Assembly: GCA_035315345.1 (NCBI GenBank)
Contig: DATFYA010000166.1
Coordinates: 1-34,894, forward strand
Source of the DNA: Candidatus Methylomirabilota bacterium
Lineage (GTDB): Bacteria; Methylomirabilota; Methylomirabilia; Rokubacteriales; CSP1-6
Length of the DNA stretch: 34,894 nucleotides
Direction: 5' to 3'
Shown: one piece after another, positions 7,972 to 17,500 of the stretch
Layout: each line of letters begins with the position of its first letter
Numbering within the stretch: position 1 is the first letter of the stretch
Notes under the pieces: model-generated
The model's database searches: none
What the model saw: the letters and a program-made list of their open reading frames with translations, nothing else
What the model was told of the DNA's origin: nothing
Program-made: the position numbers and the translations under genes

Positions 7972-8739
7972 ATGGCCAAGTTCGTCATCTACTACGACGC
8001 CGATGGGGCGACCGTCATTACGGGGAAGACGCTGCCGAAGTTGCTCGCGGGCGCGACGGGGACCGCGCAGAAATTCGGCCTGAAGAACGTGGGCGACGTG
8101 GATCTGGGCCTCGCCGCGAGCATGCCCGCCGTCCAGCTCGCGCTCGCCTCCGCACTGGGGAGCGACGGCTTTGACCAGGCGCGGATCATGGCGGACCCCG
8201 ATACCATTTCGCCCCCTTGGGGGCTCACCGCGCCGGTCACGGCCGGCGGCGGCAGCTTCAGCGCCACGGGCACCTACGGGTACGTCGTCGTCGCCAAGAA
8301 GGGCACGGGGCGCACGATCGCGTCCACCGAGGTGACGGCGACGGTCACGGTGGTGACCCAGACCGTCACGATCAACTGGCTCGCGGTCACCGGCGCGACC
8401 GGCTATCTCGTCTACCGCACCGCCACGCCGGGCACCTACGGGGCGACGACCCAGATCGCCGATATCGGCAGCGGCGCGACGATCACCTTTGCCGACACCG
8501 GGGCGGCCGCGACGAGCGGGACGCCCGCGGTCGAGAACACGACCGGGGGCGCGGGGCCCACCTATGGCACGCCGCCCGCCGGACTCGACACCGCCACCGC
8601 CGCGTTTCTCCTCGGGCAAGCCGCCGGGACGCTCAAGGTCGGCGAGTCGGATTATTTCTGGTTCAATCGCGTGATTCCGGCGAATGCCTCGGCCGTCGGC
8701 AATCCCCGCACGGTCAATCTGGCCGTGACCGAGGGCTAA
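7972..8739 (+). CDS. tail tip protein with a fibronectin III-like domain
   Basis: 255 residues. Residues about 1-85 form a virion-type domain (FVIYYDADGATVITGKTLPK). Residues about 85-185 look like a fibronectin type III-like fold, with YGYVVVAKKGTGRTI, ITINWLAV-type strands and the hallmark GATGYLVYRTATPGTYG. The C-terminal part resumes a phage-like pattern (VGESDYFWFNRVIPANAS). Ig/Fn3-like insertions are common in siphoviral tail proteins and are thought to aid weak surface binding. It lies among tip genes. No signal peptide is seen, so it is a virion protein. Confidence 0.6.
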   Translation: MAKFVIYYDADGATVITGKTLPKLLAGATGTAQKFGLKNVGDVDLGLAASMPAVQLALASALGSDGFDQARIMADPDTISPPWGLTAPVTAGGGSFSATGTYGYVVVAKKGTGRTIASTEVTATVTVVTQTVTINWLAVTGATGYLVYRTATPGTYGATTQIADIGSGATITFADTGAAATSGTPAVENTTGGAGPTYGTPPAGLDTATAAFLLGQAAGTLKVGESDYFWFNRVIPANASAVGNPRTVNLAVTEG

Positions 8740-8743
8740 AGCC

Positions 8744-9652
8744 ATGGCCGTCGAGCAATTCGCGAACCTCGCGGAAACGACGCTGGCGTCGGGCTATACC
8801 TCGGGCGGCAGTTCGATCTCGGTCGCGAGCGCCTCCGGGTTCCCCACGAGCGGCGTCTTCCGCGTACGCCTCGGGAATGCGGGGAAGACGATTTATCGTG
8901 TCGACTCCGTGTCCGGCACCACGTTCACCGGCGGGGCCGAATTCAATGACGCCAATGCGAACGCGGGCGAGACGGTCAAGATCGTCGCGTCCCGGCAGGT
9001 CGCCGAACGCTGGATCCAGACGCCGACCGGCTCGGAAGTGTTCGGTGCCGCCGGCGTCAGTGGCGCAGACCGCTGGGGCCCGATCCATAAAGTCGTCTAT
9101 CCCGTCTCGGCGAGCTTTGCGTGGGGCAACCAGGGCGGCGCGGCGATCGACACGACCTTCGGCTTCACGCGCCTGACCTGTCCCAGCACCGGCACGAACG
9201 TGCGCCGCCGCGGGATGAGCGCGCCCGGCACGCCCTATCAGGTCGACGCGGTGATCCAGTACAAGGACTCCGGCTCGTCGTCCCGCTATGGTGGCCTGTT
9301 CTTTCGCGAGAGCAGCACGGGGAAGCTCCACCTCTTCCAGTGCCTCTCGACCAATAACCAATTTCAGGTCGTCAATTTCACGAACGATTCGACCTTCAGC
9401 TCGAACCCGGCCAACGCCACGCTGGAGGGCTCGATCCTCGGCTCGCTCGCGCCCTTCTGGATCCGCATTCGGGATAACGGCACCAATCTCTTTTTCACCG
9501 CCTCGCGCGATGGGCTCTACTACCTGACCGAGCTGAGCGTGGGACGCACCTCCTTCATGGCGGGCGGCCCGGATGAAATCGGCTTCTTCGGGAACGTCGA
9601 TGGGAGCGCGGGCCAGTTTGAAGAAGACATCTTCGACTGGCTGGTGAGCTAG
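8744..9652 (+). CDS. tail protein with a lectin-like (ConA-type) domain
   Basis: 302 residues. Residues about 1-85 make a Gly/Ser/Thr-rich module often seen at the start of phage tail proteins (LASGYTSGGSSISVASASGF, then YRVDSVSGTTFTGG). Residues about 110-300 look like a concanavalin A-like jelly roll: YQVDAVIQYKDSG, RYGGLFFRESSTGKLHLFQ, FWIRIRDNGTNLFFTASRDG and a closing IGFFGNVDG. Such domains bind glycans, so receptor or surface recognition is likely. This is inferred from fold pattern. It sits between the Fn3-like protein and a short repeat protein. Confidence 0.6.
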   Translation: MAVEQFANLAETTLASGYTSGGSSISVASASGFPTSGVFRVRLGNAGKTIYRVDSVSGTTFTGGAEFNDANANAGETVKIVASRQVAERWIQTPTGSEVFGAAGVSGADRWGPIHKVVYPVSASFAWGNQGGAAIDTTFGFTRLTCPSTGTNVRRRGMSAPGTPYQVDAVIQYKDSGSSSRYGGLFFRESSTGKLHLFQCLSTNNQFQVVNFTNDSTFSSNPANATLEGSILGSLAPFWIRIRDNGTNLFFTASRDGLYYLTELSVGRTSFMAGGPDEIGFFGNVDGSAGQFEEDIFDWLVS

Positions 9653-9655
9653 GCC

Positions 9656-10219
9656 ATGTCGCCGTCCGCTGAATGGGGCGAGTTCGAATGGGGCGAGGCC
9701 GAATGGGGGTCCGTCGAGACGGGCGCGCTCGTCCCCGCCACGGCCACCCTGACGCTCAGCGGCGCGGCGCCCTCGGTCCTCCCCGTTACCCGCCAGCCGG
9801 CGGCGGCGACGCTCACGCTCGGGGGGGTCGCGCCCGTCGTGACCGTGACCGGCGGCGTCGCGATCACGCCCGCCGCTGGGCAGCTCAGTCTCACGGGCGT
9901 GGCGCCGACGGTGGCGCCCTCCTCGGTGCGCGCGGTGCCCGCGGGCGCGCTGACCCTCCTCGGGTTCGCCCCGACCCGCACCGAGAGCTTCCTCTTCCAG
10001 CTCACATGGGAGACCGACGCCGCGCTCCTCTCCCTCCTCCAGCTCGACTGGGAGGTCGGCGCCGCCGAACCGATCGTCGGCGGGACGCTCCCGCTCGAGT
10101 GGTCGCTCGACGAGCTGCTGGCGCGCCTCCGCCTCGACTGGGTGGTCTACCAGGTGGGCCTCGAGGCGGCGTATGAGGACGACCCGCAGCGGCCGTGGGC
10201 GCGGGTGACCGCGTCATGA
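9656..10219 (+). CDS. repeat-built virion protein (three kinds of short repeats)
   Basis: 187 residues made of three repeat types. Residues about 6-20 hold three EWG(E/S) motifs (EWGEFEWGEAEWGS). Residues about 27-111 hold four units of the form PAxGxLTLxGxAP, the same unit as in the large fibre gene at 20.6-23.2 kb. The C-terminal part has four LxWE-like motifs (QLTWETD, QLDWEVG, PLEWSLD, RLDWVVY). It lies between the lectin-like protein and the hub-like protein, so it is probably a tail fibre or linker. The stop overlaps the next ATG. I know no function for this family. Confidence 0.55.
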   Translation: MSPSAEWGEFEWGEAEWGSVETGALVPATATLTLSGAAPSVLPVTRQPAAATLTLGGVAPVVTVTGGVAITPAAGQLSLTGVAPTVAPSSVRAVPAGALTLLGFAPTRTESFLFQLTWETDAALLSLLQLDWEVGAAEPIVGGTLPLEWSLDELLARLRLDWVVYQVGLEAAYEDDPQRPWARVTAS

Positions 10220-12063
10220 GCGACCTCGTCTTTGAGACCGCGCGCATCGACTCGTCGCTCCAGGAGCCCGTCGATCAGTGGGAGTGCAGCGTGGTCGGCG
10301 CGACCGAGTATCAGAGCGTCGATCCCAATCGGGTGGTGAGCCTGGCGATCGGCTTTCTCGACGGGGCGGGGACGCCGCAGGTGATCCAGGCCATCACGGA
10401 TGGGCCCATCGATGAGTACCGTCTGGAAGTCCAGAAGGCCGGCGTGACGAGCCATCTCAAGGGCTGGGGCCCGGCGAAGTTCCTTCACCGGGAGTATGCG
10501 AAGCTCTACGCGCGCGCGCCCGAGAAACCGACCCAGAGCGGGACGATCACGACGCCCAAGGTCGTGGGGATCTTCCGGGCGAGCCAGGTGGCGGCGGAGG
10601 TCGTGGACTTTGCGGGCGTCGCCGCGGGCGTCGCGCTCACCTGTGCCTGGCAGTGCCGCGACTACGAGCTCTGGGAAGACTTCGACGCCACCGGGCGCTG
10701 CCTCGATATCCTCCAGCGACTCATTGACCCGTGGTGCTCCGTCGAGCCCTCACGCGTCGACATCCTCGTCGACGGGACGACCGTCTATCTGCGGTCGCGC
10801 CGCGCCTTCCCGCCGACCGCGGACTACGTCCTGACGATCGACGCGACCGCCCCGCCACCGCGGCTCAAGGTCACCTCGCCGATCAACATTCGGAAGCGCC
10901 GGCTCCCGCTCTATGCCGATCTCACGTTGACGGGGCGGGAGGAAGCCGGGGCGACGCCGAACGCCTTTACGCCGCTGACGATCTCTGGCGTGTTCAGCCA
11001 GAACATCGAGATCGTGCCGTTCGAGCGCACGGTGGACCCGGAGGGTGGCGTCACCTTCACGCCGGGCACGATGGAGCAGCGGCAGGGGACCGTCAGCAAT
11101 GACCCACTGACCGGCACCCGCCAAACCCGCGTGGAGATCCGCTCGACGTATCAGATCCCGAACCAGGTGCTCCTGCGGACGGTCAAGGAAGAATACATCA
11201 CGACCAATGGCAAGGAGCGGCTCGCCAAGCGCGAGACGAAGACATTTACCTATCAAGAATTCACCTACGACGCCAAGGGCCCGACGAACTCGCCGATGTG
11301 CATCGAAGAGCTCGGGCAGACCGAGACGTGGCAGGTCAAGACCGATTCGGCCGGGACCGAATATGAAGTCTTCACGCTCCTGACCCAGGACCGGACCGAC
11401 TACACGTACGACGAGGACAACTATCTGAGCGCCGTTACGACGCTCAAGAAGAAGAATCGCACGCGCGAGGGGGTCAACGAGCTCGTCCCCGACAGTTACA
11501 TCGTGAAGGTCTACCAGGATACCGGGCCCCTCACGTATCAGATCCAGTCCTCGGTCTACGGTTACCAGGAAGCCCGCGATAGCCAAGGCATCATCGTCGG
11601 CCAGTTCGTCCCGATCTATAAGTCCGGCGACGTGACGCCGGCCTCGGGGCACCGCCCCGGGGGCCCGAATCGGCCGCCGACGAAACCGCTCGGCGCCGAC
11701 ACCGCGGGCGTGATCACGGCCCCGCTGCGGGCCGCGATTCATCTCGCGGCCGACGGCGACCCGGCGAGCGCCGGCAGTCCACATATGAGCGCGGAGGATC
11801 TGGCCTATATCCGCGCCCAGCACGAGGAAGCCTCGGGGCTCTACGAGTGCGTGATCGAGTTTGAGGCGCTCGCCATGCCCTGGCTCCGACCGGGGACGAT
11901 CGCCCAGATCGAAGGGATCGTGGATCGGGACGAGGATGGCACGGTGCTCACGACGATTACGACCGGCAATGCGCTCGTGTATGCCCGCATCCTCGACCAT
12001 GACATTCCGGCCCGCCGGTCGCTCGCGATGCTGCGCGCGGTCTGGTACGAGCACCCCGCCTGA
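10216..12063 (+). CDS. tail hub/tip protein, baseplate hub-like
   Basis: 615 residues from ATG 10216, overlapping the previous stop (ATGA); an in-frame GTG lies 21 bases earlier. The first third (LVFETARIDSSLQ, VVDFAGVAAGVALT, then WEDFDATGRCLDILQRLIDPWCSVEPS and VDILVDGTTVYLRSRR) looks like hub proteins that cap the tube with gp27-type beta domains. The rest is long and beta-rich with charged repeats (VKTDSAGTEYEVFTLL), ending in FEALAMPWLRPGTIAQIEG. Such proteins link the tube to receptor-binding proteins. The size and place after the tape measure fit; the family was not confirmed by any search. Confidence 0.55.
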   Translation: MSDLVFETARIDSSLQEPVDQWECSVVGATEYQSVDPNRVVSLAIGFLDGAGTPQVIQAITDGPIDEYRLEVQKAGVTSHLKGWGPAKFLHREYAKLYARAPEKPTQSGTITTPKVVGIFRASQVAAEVVDFAGVAAGVALTCAWQCRDYELWEDFDATGRCLDILQRLIDPWCSVEPSRVDILVDGTTVYLRSRRAFPPTADYVLTIDATAPPPRLKVTSPINIRKRRLPLYADLTLTGREEAGATPNAFTPLTISGVFSQNIEIVPFERTVDPEGGVTFTPGTMEQRQGTVSNDPLTGTRQTRVEIRSTYQIPNQVLLRTVKEEYITTNGKERLAKRETKTFTYQEFTYDAKGPTNSPMCIEELGQTETWQVKTDSAGTEYEVFTLLTQDRTDYTYDEDNYLSAVTTLKKKNRTREGVNELVPDSYIVKVYQDTGPLTYQIQSSVYGYQEARDSQGIIVGQFVPIYKSGDVTPASGHRPGGPNRPPTKPLGADTAGVITAPLRAAIHLAADGDPASAGSPHMSAEDLAYIRAQHEEASGLYECVIEFEALAMPWLRPGTIAQIEGIVDRDEDGTVLTTITTGNALVYARILDHDIPARRSLAMLRAVWYEHPA

Positions 12064-12311
12064 TGGACGAGAGCCTCGTGCGCGAGTTCCAGAAGTTCAT
12101 CGAGAAGGTCGTCGAGACCCGCGCGAGCGGGGCGCTCGCCGCGCCGGCGCCGATTCAGGCCGTGCGCGAGGATGGGAGCGTCGTCGCCATCGTCGACGGG
12201 CGTCCCGTGGAGGCCGCGATGGCGACGGAGGAGCCGCTCCGCGCGCAGGAGCTCGCCTGGGTGACCCGGACGAAGGATGGACGCTATATCGTCCACGGGG
12301 GCGCCGCGTGA
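12063..12311 (+). CDS. small hypothetical tail-module protein
   Basis: 82 residues, ATG overlapping the previous stop (TGATG), stop overlapping the next GTG. It has an N-terminal helix (SLVREFQKFIEKVVETRASG), then short strands (DGSVVAIVDGRPVEAA, LAWVTRTKDGRYIVHG). No known domain is recognised. Its tight coupling on both sides suggests it works with the hub protein and the next large structural protein, perhaps as an assembly factor or small tip part. Confidence 0.55.
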   Translation: MDESLVREFQKFIEKVVETRASGALAAPAPIQAVREDGSVVAIVDGRPVEAAMATEEPLRAQELAWVTRTKDGRYIVHGGAA

Positions 12312-14509
12312 CGACCCCGCTCCCGCCCTTTACAGTCGCGGCCGCTGGCTACATCGAGGCGCTCGCCGATCACAAGCGTCGGCAAACGCTCGAGGTGATT
12401 CAAGCGGTGCGCAGTGACGGCTGGGTTCGCGTCGTCAATACATGGATCCCGGTCACCGGCAAGGTGGCCCTCCGTGCGGGCGAGTCCGTGGCTGTCATGT
12501 GGCGCAATGGAACGCCCCAGGTCGCGATGATGAACCAGGCGCGCCGGACCGGGGTCGATAGCCCACCGATTCCCGTGGTCGGCGCTGTCGTCGAGGAACT
12601 CTTCATTGCCACGGCGGCCCCATCGGGGCGCGTGGAAGTCTGGTTCCGGAATGACCAGCAGGTGACGAACCTCGAGCTCCGGACGCAGCTGGATGCGGAT
12701 CCCGTCTATGTCAAATGGGGCACGCGTTCCGATGCCTTCGTGGTGGCGACGGCGGCGCATCACTACTACATCTGTACGCTTGCCGGCGCAGAGAACACGG
12801 TCCGCGGCGCGACGCCCGCGGTGGCCACGATTGTCCGCGATGAGCAGCCCTTGGACCAGAATCTCCCGCTCGTCGCCGCCCAGAGCGCCTTCACGCTGAC
12901 CGGCGAGGAAAAGTATTGGACGATGAGCTGGGACGGGATCAATGGCTCGGCGGGCACGCTGAGCGAGGCGGCACCGAATGCGATCAGCGGCAGCCAGAGC
13001 GCGAACGGTCAGCTCCTCCTCACGCGCAGTGCGGTCGAATTGCTCACCTCGCCCCACATCCTGATCACCGACATCCAGCTCGACGACCGGCTCGACCTCC
13101 TCTTCGTCCTGTCGGCGCGCCTCCAGAGTTTGCCGATCGTCCCCGCCGCGGCGCCCGCCGTCTTCAGCGATCCGATCGAGCAGAGCGATAACTCGGGGAG
13201 CGTCGAGCGGCCCGGCTTCGCCGCGGATGGCGGCCTCAACTCGACGGTCGGCACCTTCGGCACCCACGTCTTCGTGGTCAATGTGACGTCGGGCGTCGTC
13301 CTCTTTAAGACGTGTCGCGACACGATCGTCCAGAATGTCCAGACCGAACTGACACGCTTGCATACGTATCGCAACGTGGCGACGAGCGCGATCGCGAGCC
13401 TGCCGACCTTCGCGCATACCGGCAAGAACGGCCAACTCCTCGACGGCTGGTCCGTGGGGACGACCCCGCTCGATTTCACCTACACCGATCTCGTCAGCGA
13501 CTTCACGAATGCGGCGCTGCCCGGCGTCGCCTCCTATGTCTATGACGAATTCGACGCCACGCGGACGCCCTATCTCGACCTCACCAATCTGTTCGGGCAG
13601 GAGACGAGCACCCTCACGGTGGGACCGTCGAAGATTCGCGCGATCGACGGCAGCGGCAACGCCTCGCAGACGCATAGCATCCGGGCGACCTTCGCCGGCC
13701 GACGCATCTGGCAGCGGAAGCGCTACTTCATGAGCGGCACCTATTTGCCGCGCCGGGCCACCGCGAGCGGGTTCCCGCTCGGGCTCGTCCTCGTCAAGGT
13801 CAAGCTTGAGGTGCGCGACACGGCGACGACGCTGATCCCCGCGAAGAGCTACGGCTTGTTTCTCCATGATCTCGCCGCCCAGACGACGACCGCGCTGGCC
13901 CCGCTCACCCCGAACTTCCACGGCACGCAAGGCGTGACCCATCCCGTGAGCCACAACACCTTCGTCAATAGCCCAGAGACGGATGGCGTGTTCGTGGTGC
14001 TGGGCTTCAATGGCACGCATCTCCTCTGGGTCCACGATCATCAAGATTCGCCCGGCGGCCCGGACGTGGTCGACATCCTCCTGACGAACGTGACGACGGG
14101 CGCCTCGACCGTCGTGCTCAGTGGGGCTGGTGACGTCATCGTGTCGGGAGATCCGACCTACGCGCCAGCCTTGCAGGAGTTCCTCCTCCGGAACTTGCAG
14201 ACCCTGCGCCCGGATTTCTTCTACGACCCCGCAGAGACGGAGGCCGGGCATCAGTTCATCCGGGCCTGGGATGCCCACGGCGTCCCGACGCTGGATGCGA
14301 CCGCTGCGGACTTCCCGAGCGCTGATCCCGACCTCGTAAACCTCGGGCTACTCCAAGCGCTACCGACATCCGTCGTCCCGCAAGACGATCGGGTCATCGC
14401 GAAGAACCAGGGGCCGGTGAACATCGAGGATCTCACCCAAGTCGGGCCCGTCTGGCATGTCGTCCAAGATGCCGCGGTCCTCGGGGCTGAGCTGACGACC
14501 GATCCATGA
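12308..14509 (+). CDS. large beta-rich tail protein, function unknown
   Basis: 733 residues from GTG 12308, overlapping the previous stop (GTGA). The frame is open upstream, but the stretch before is antagonistic to the hub gene. The N-terminal about 75 residues look like a small beta-barrel (VRVVNTWIPVTGKVALRAGE). The remainder is Thr/Gly/Asp-rich beta with many aromatic residues and no recognised enzyme motif. C-terminal segments (LLWVHDHQDSPGG, then VIVSGDPTYAPALQEFLLRN) might be a propeller or an adhesion domain. Position between hub and kelch protein suggests a tip or fibre protein. The stop overlaps the next ATG. Confidence 0.55.
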   Translation: MTTPLPPFTVAAAGYIEALADHKRRQTLEVIQAVRSDGWVRVVNTWIPVTGKVALRAGESVAVMWRNGTPQVAMMNQARRTGVDSPPIPVVGAVVEELFIATAAPSGRVEVWFRNDQQVTNLELRTQLDADPVYVKWGTRSDAFVVATAAHHYYICTLAGAENTVRGATPAVATIVRDEQPLDQNLPLVAAQSAFTLTGEEKYWTMSWDGINGSAGTLSEAAPNAISGSQSANGQLLLTRSAVELLTSPHILITDIQLDDRLDLLFVLSARLQSLPIVPAAAPAVFSDPIEQSDNSGSVERPGFAADGGLNSTVGTFGTHVFVVNVTSGVVLFKTCRDTIVQNVQTELTRLHTYRNVATSAIASLPTFAHTGKNGQLLDGWSVGTTPLDFTYTDLVSDFTNAALPGVASYVYDEFDATRTPYLDLTNLFGQETSTLTVGPSKIRAIDGSGNASQTHSIRATFAGRRIWQRKRYFMSGTYLPRRATASGFPLGLVLVKVKLEVRDTATTLIPAKSYGLFLHDLAAQTTTALAPLTPNFHGTQGVTHPVSHNTFVNSPETDGVFVVLGFNGTHLLWVHDHQDSPGGPDVVDILLTNVTTGASTVVLSGAGDVIVSGDPTYAPALQEFLLRNLQTLRPDFFYDPAETEAGHQFIRAWDAHGVPTLDATAADFPSADPDLVNLGLLQALPTSVVPQDDRVIAKNQGPVNIEDLTQVGPVWHVVQDAAVLGAELTTDP

Positions 14510-17500
14510 GGAACAGGCCAATGCTGCGATCATGCCGAGTGCTTGTCGTGCTCGTGCTCTGGCCGTCGCTCGCCTGGGCGCAGATGCCGAACACCTGGAC
14601 CGAACACGCCAATAGCAATTTCGCAGAGTGGGCGAAGACCAGTGGGGTCGATGCTGAGCATCGGCTCTGCAATCCCTCGTCCGGCGTGGGGGCGATTCTC
14701 GGGGCGTGGAACTCCGGCGCGTATCACGCGGGGCGTAAGCAGTTCCTGGTCTACCGGACGGGCGGCCATGCGGATGGTTGCTGGAACGGGGGCGCGGCCT
14801 TTGATCCGGCCACGAGGACGTGGTCACGGCTGACGACGGCCTCGCCCAATGCGACGCCGATGACGAGCGCCAACCCGACCGACGATAACTTTCTCGTCAA
14901 GTATGCGGACGGGACGCCGGCGGCCGTGCATTCATACGGCACGCAAGTCTGCATCACGAGCGGTGCCGCGACGGGCCTCTGCGCAAGCTCCGGGGGCATC
15001 TACTGGAGCCGTGCGGGGAAGTCATCCCCGGAAACTCCGTTTCTCTACGATCCGACGCAGGCGACCGCCGCGACGGCCTACACCGAGCGGAAACTGCGGC
15101 CGGGCGGCTACGGCACGGTCATGGCGTGGAACGGGACTCGGCAGCGGGCCTTCGTGGCGGGGTCGGCCGGAGCTTACGAGTGGGAACCCGTCGCCGACGT
15201 GTATATCCAACTCTTCACCACGACCGGCCCCGGCACCGGCACCTCGGCGGCGATTGATGAGGCGGCTGGGCGCGTCTATCTCCTCTTCGGTGGGGGTACG
15301 CCGGGCACGCGCCTGAAGTACGCCGATTACGCGACGGCCTCCACGACCAAGTATCAGACGATCACCACGACGGGGGGCGAGGGACTCGAGAATCTCGCCG
15401 CCCCGGGCTTCATCGTGGCGGGCCGTGATGAGGCGAACCGCCTGCGCCTCGTCGGACTCGGCAAGGCGAGCGTGTCCATCCCGAACCCGGCGGGCGGTAC
15501 GGTGACGGGCGAGCGGGCGGCGATCTTCGTCCTGCTCGATGACAACCTGTGCGGGCGGGGGGCGGCGGTCGCCTGCGCCTGGACGCGGATCACCCCGACC
15601 AATGCCACGAGCAATCTCCCGCCGCGTCCCTTCACGAACGGGATGTGGAACAAGTTTTTTGCGCACGGCTGCGATCTGTTCGCGATCGTGACGAGTGACA
15701 AGCAGAGCGCGACCCAGCTGCCGCCCAGTGGAGACCTCGGCAACGTGTGGTCGTTCCGTCCCGACTTCAGTCTGCCTGGATGCGCGCCACCGCCGCCGCC
15801 GGATACGCAGCCGCCCACGATCACGCTGACGAGCCCGGCCCTGCTCCCCAGCGGCAAGCCGCAAGTCTATAGTGGCGCGCTGCCGATCGAGGGCACGGTC
15901 ACGGACAATGTCGGCGTCACGGGCACCACAGTGACGCTTGACGGCGAGCCCATCACGGGCACGGCCATCGACACGACCACCTTGCCGAACGGCTCGTATC
16001 ACACGCTCGGCGTCCGGGCGCTCGATGCGGCAGGGAACAGTGCGGAGAGCTCCGTCGAGTTTCTCGTATTCAACTGTCCGGTCTGTCCGCCCCCGGTCAC
16101 GGTCATCGCCTATCAGTTGGTCGTGACGAAGGTGGGGACCGGCGACGGCTTAGTGGGCGGGGATGGGACCTACAAGGCAGGCGATCCGGTGACGTTGCTG
16201 TCGCAACCGGATAGCACGTCCAGCAGTGGGCCGTGGACGCCTGCGCCCTGCGCTGATACGTTCGCGATGCCCGCCTATGCGCTGACGTGTACCAAGACGT
16301 TCACCCTCAAGCCGACCCTCTACCGACTGACCATCGACATCGTCGGGCAGGGCAATGCGACGGGCGGCGGGGATTATGAGGCGGGCGCGGCGGTGACACT
16401 GGCTGCGACGCCCGCGCAAGGCTTCACGTTCCAAGGCTGGAGCCCGAGTCCCTGTGCGGCGAGCTTCCCGATGCCGGCCAATGCCCTGACCTGTACGGCG
16501 ACCTTCGTGCCACAGAGCAGCGGGCCACTCGACAACGTGCTCGATCGGACGTGGACGGGCTTTCCGCTTACCGTCCTCGGCCAGTCCAAGCACGCGCGCC
16601 TCGCCTTCGACAGCAAGCGGGGCCGCCTCGTCTTGGCCGGTGGCGATGGCACGGACGGGAGCGGCAATAGCTATACCGGCCAAAACGTGTTCGCGCTCGA
16701 CCTTGCCATGAGCACCGTCTGGCAACGGCTCCATGGCAAGTGCCCGCCCTCCGGGTGGGTGCTCATGGCTCCGCGCCCGGATGACGTGACATGGGGTTAT
16801 GACCCGAAGCGCGATGAAGGCTACATAGCACCGGCCTACTACGGCGGCGGCGCGAGCGGCTGTCCTGGCGTGACCGATGTGAAGCCGCCCGAGCCGGCGA
16901 CCTATACCGCGCCGGACGGGACGGTCAAACCCAAGCCCGCAGCGGGGACGCCAGAGTACAGCGAGTACGTGGCCTCACCGGAGTACCAAGCCTATCTCGC
17001 CTCGCCGGAGTACGCCGCGTATGTCTCGGCGACGGAAAAACGCGCCTACGTGTTCAACTTTGACAAGAATACGTGGGCCGTCTGGAACGGGCCGAAGCCG
17101 ATCAGCACGCCACCCGGGGCGACGCCGGGCTATGGCTGGGGCGGGGATCTCCACACGCACTTTGGGGTGCTGGATCCGGTGACGGACAAGGTGTATCGCA
17201 ATACCAATCTCTGCAACAGCGGCGGCATGCAAATCATCCCGCTCGACGGCTCGGCAAGCGAGTGTCTCCACTTCAGTTTCACGGGCGCACCGAGTGGCTC
17301 GTGGGACCCGGGGAACGATCAGTCGGCGATCGACGTGCAGGGGCGAATGATCTATTTCATCGCCCGCTATAAGCGTGCCCTCGTCAAGTGGTCGATCGAC
17401 GAAAAGCGCATCGTCGAGATGCTGCCGATGCCGACCACATGGGTCGCCCCGCATAGTGACTTCGGCGGCGGTGACTTTGAAACCCACCTCGCCTTCGATA

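Noticed and set aside
11861-12307. N-terminal extension of the large tail protein
   Set aside because: It overlaps the hub and small tail genes in another frame; GTG 12308 overlaps the previous stop.
12284-14278. Leftward ORF of 664 residues
   Set aside because: Antisense to a coherent tail gene with stop/start coupling; composition is shadow-like (Arg/Ala/Gly/Val-rich).
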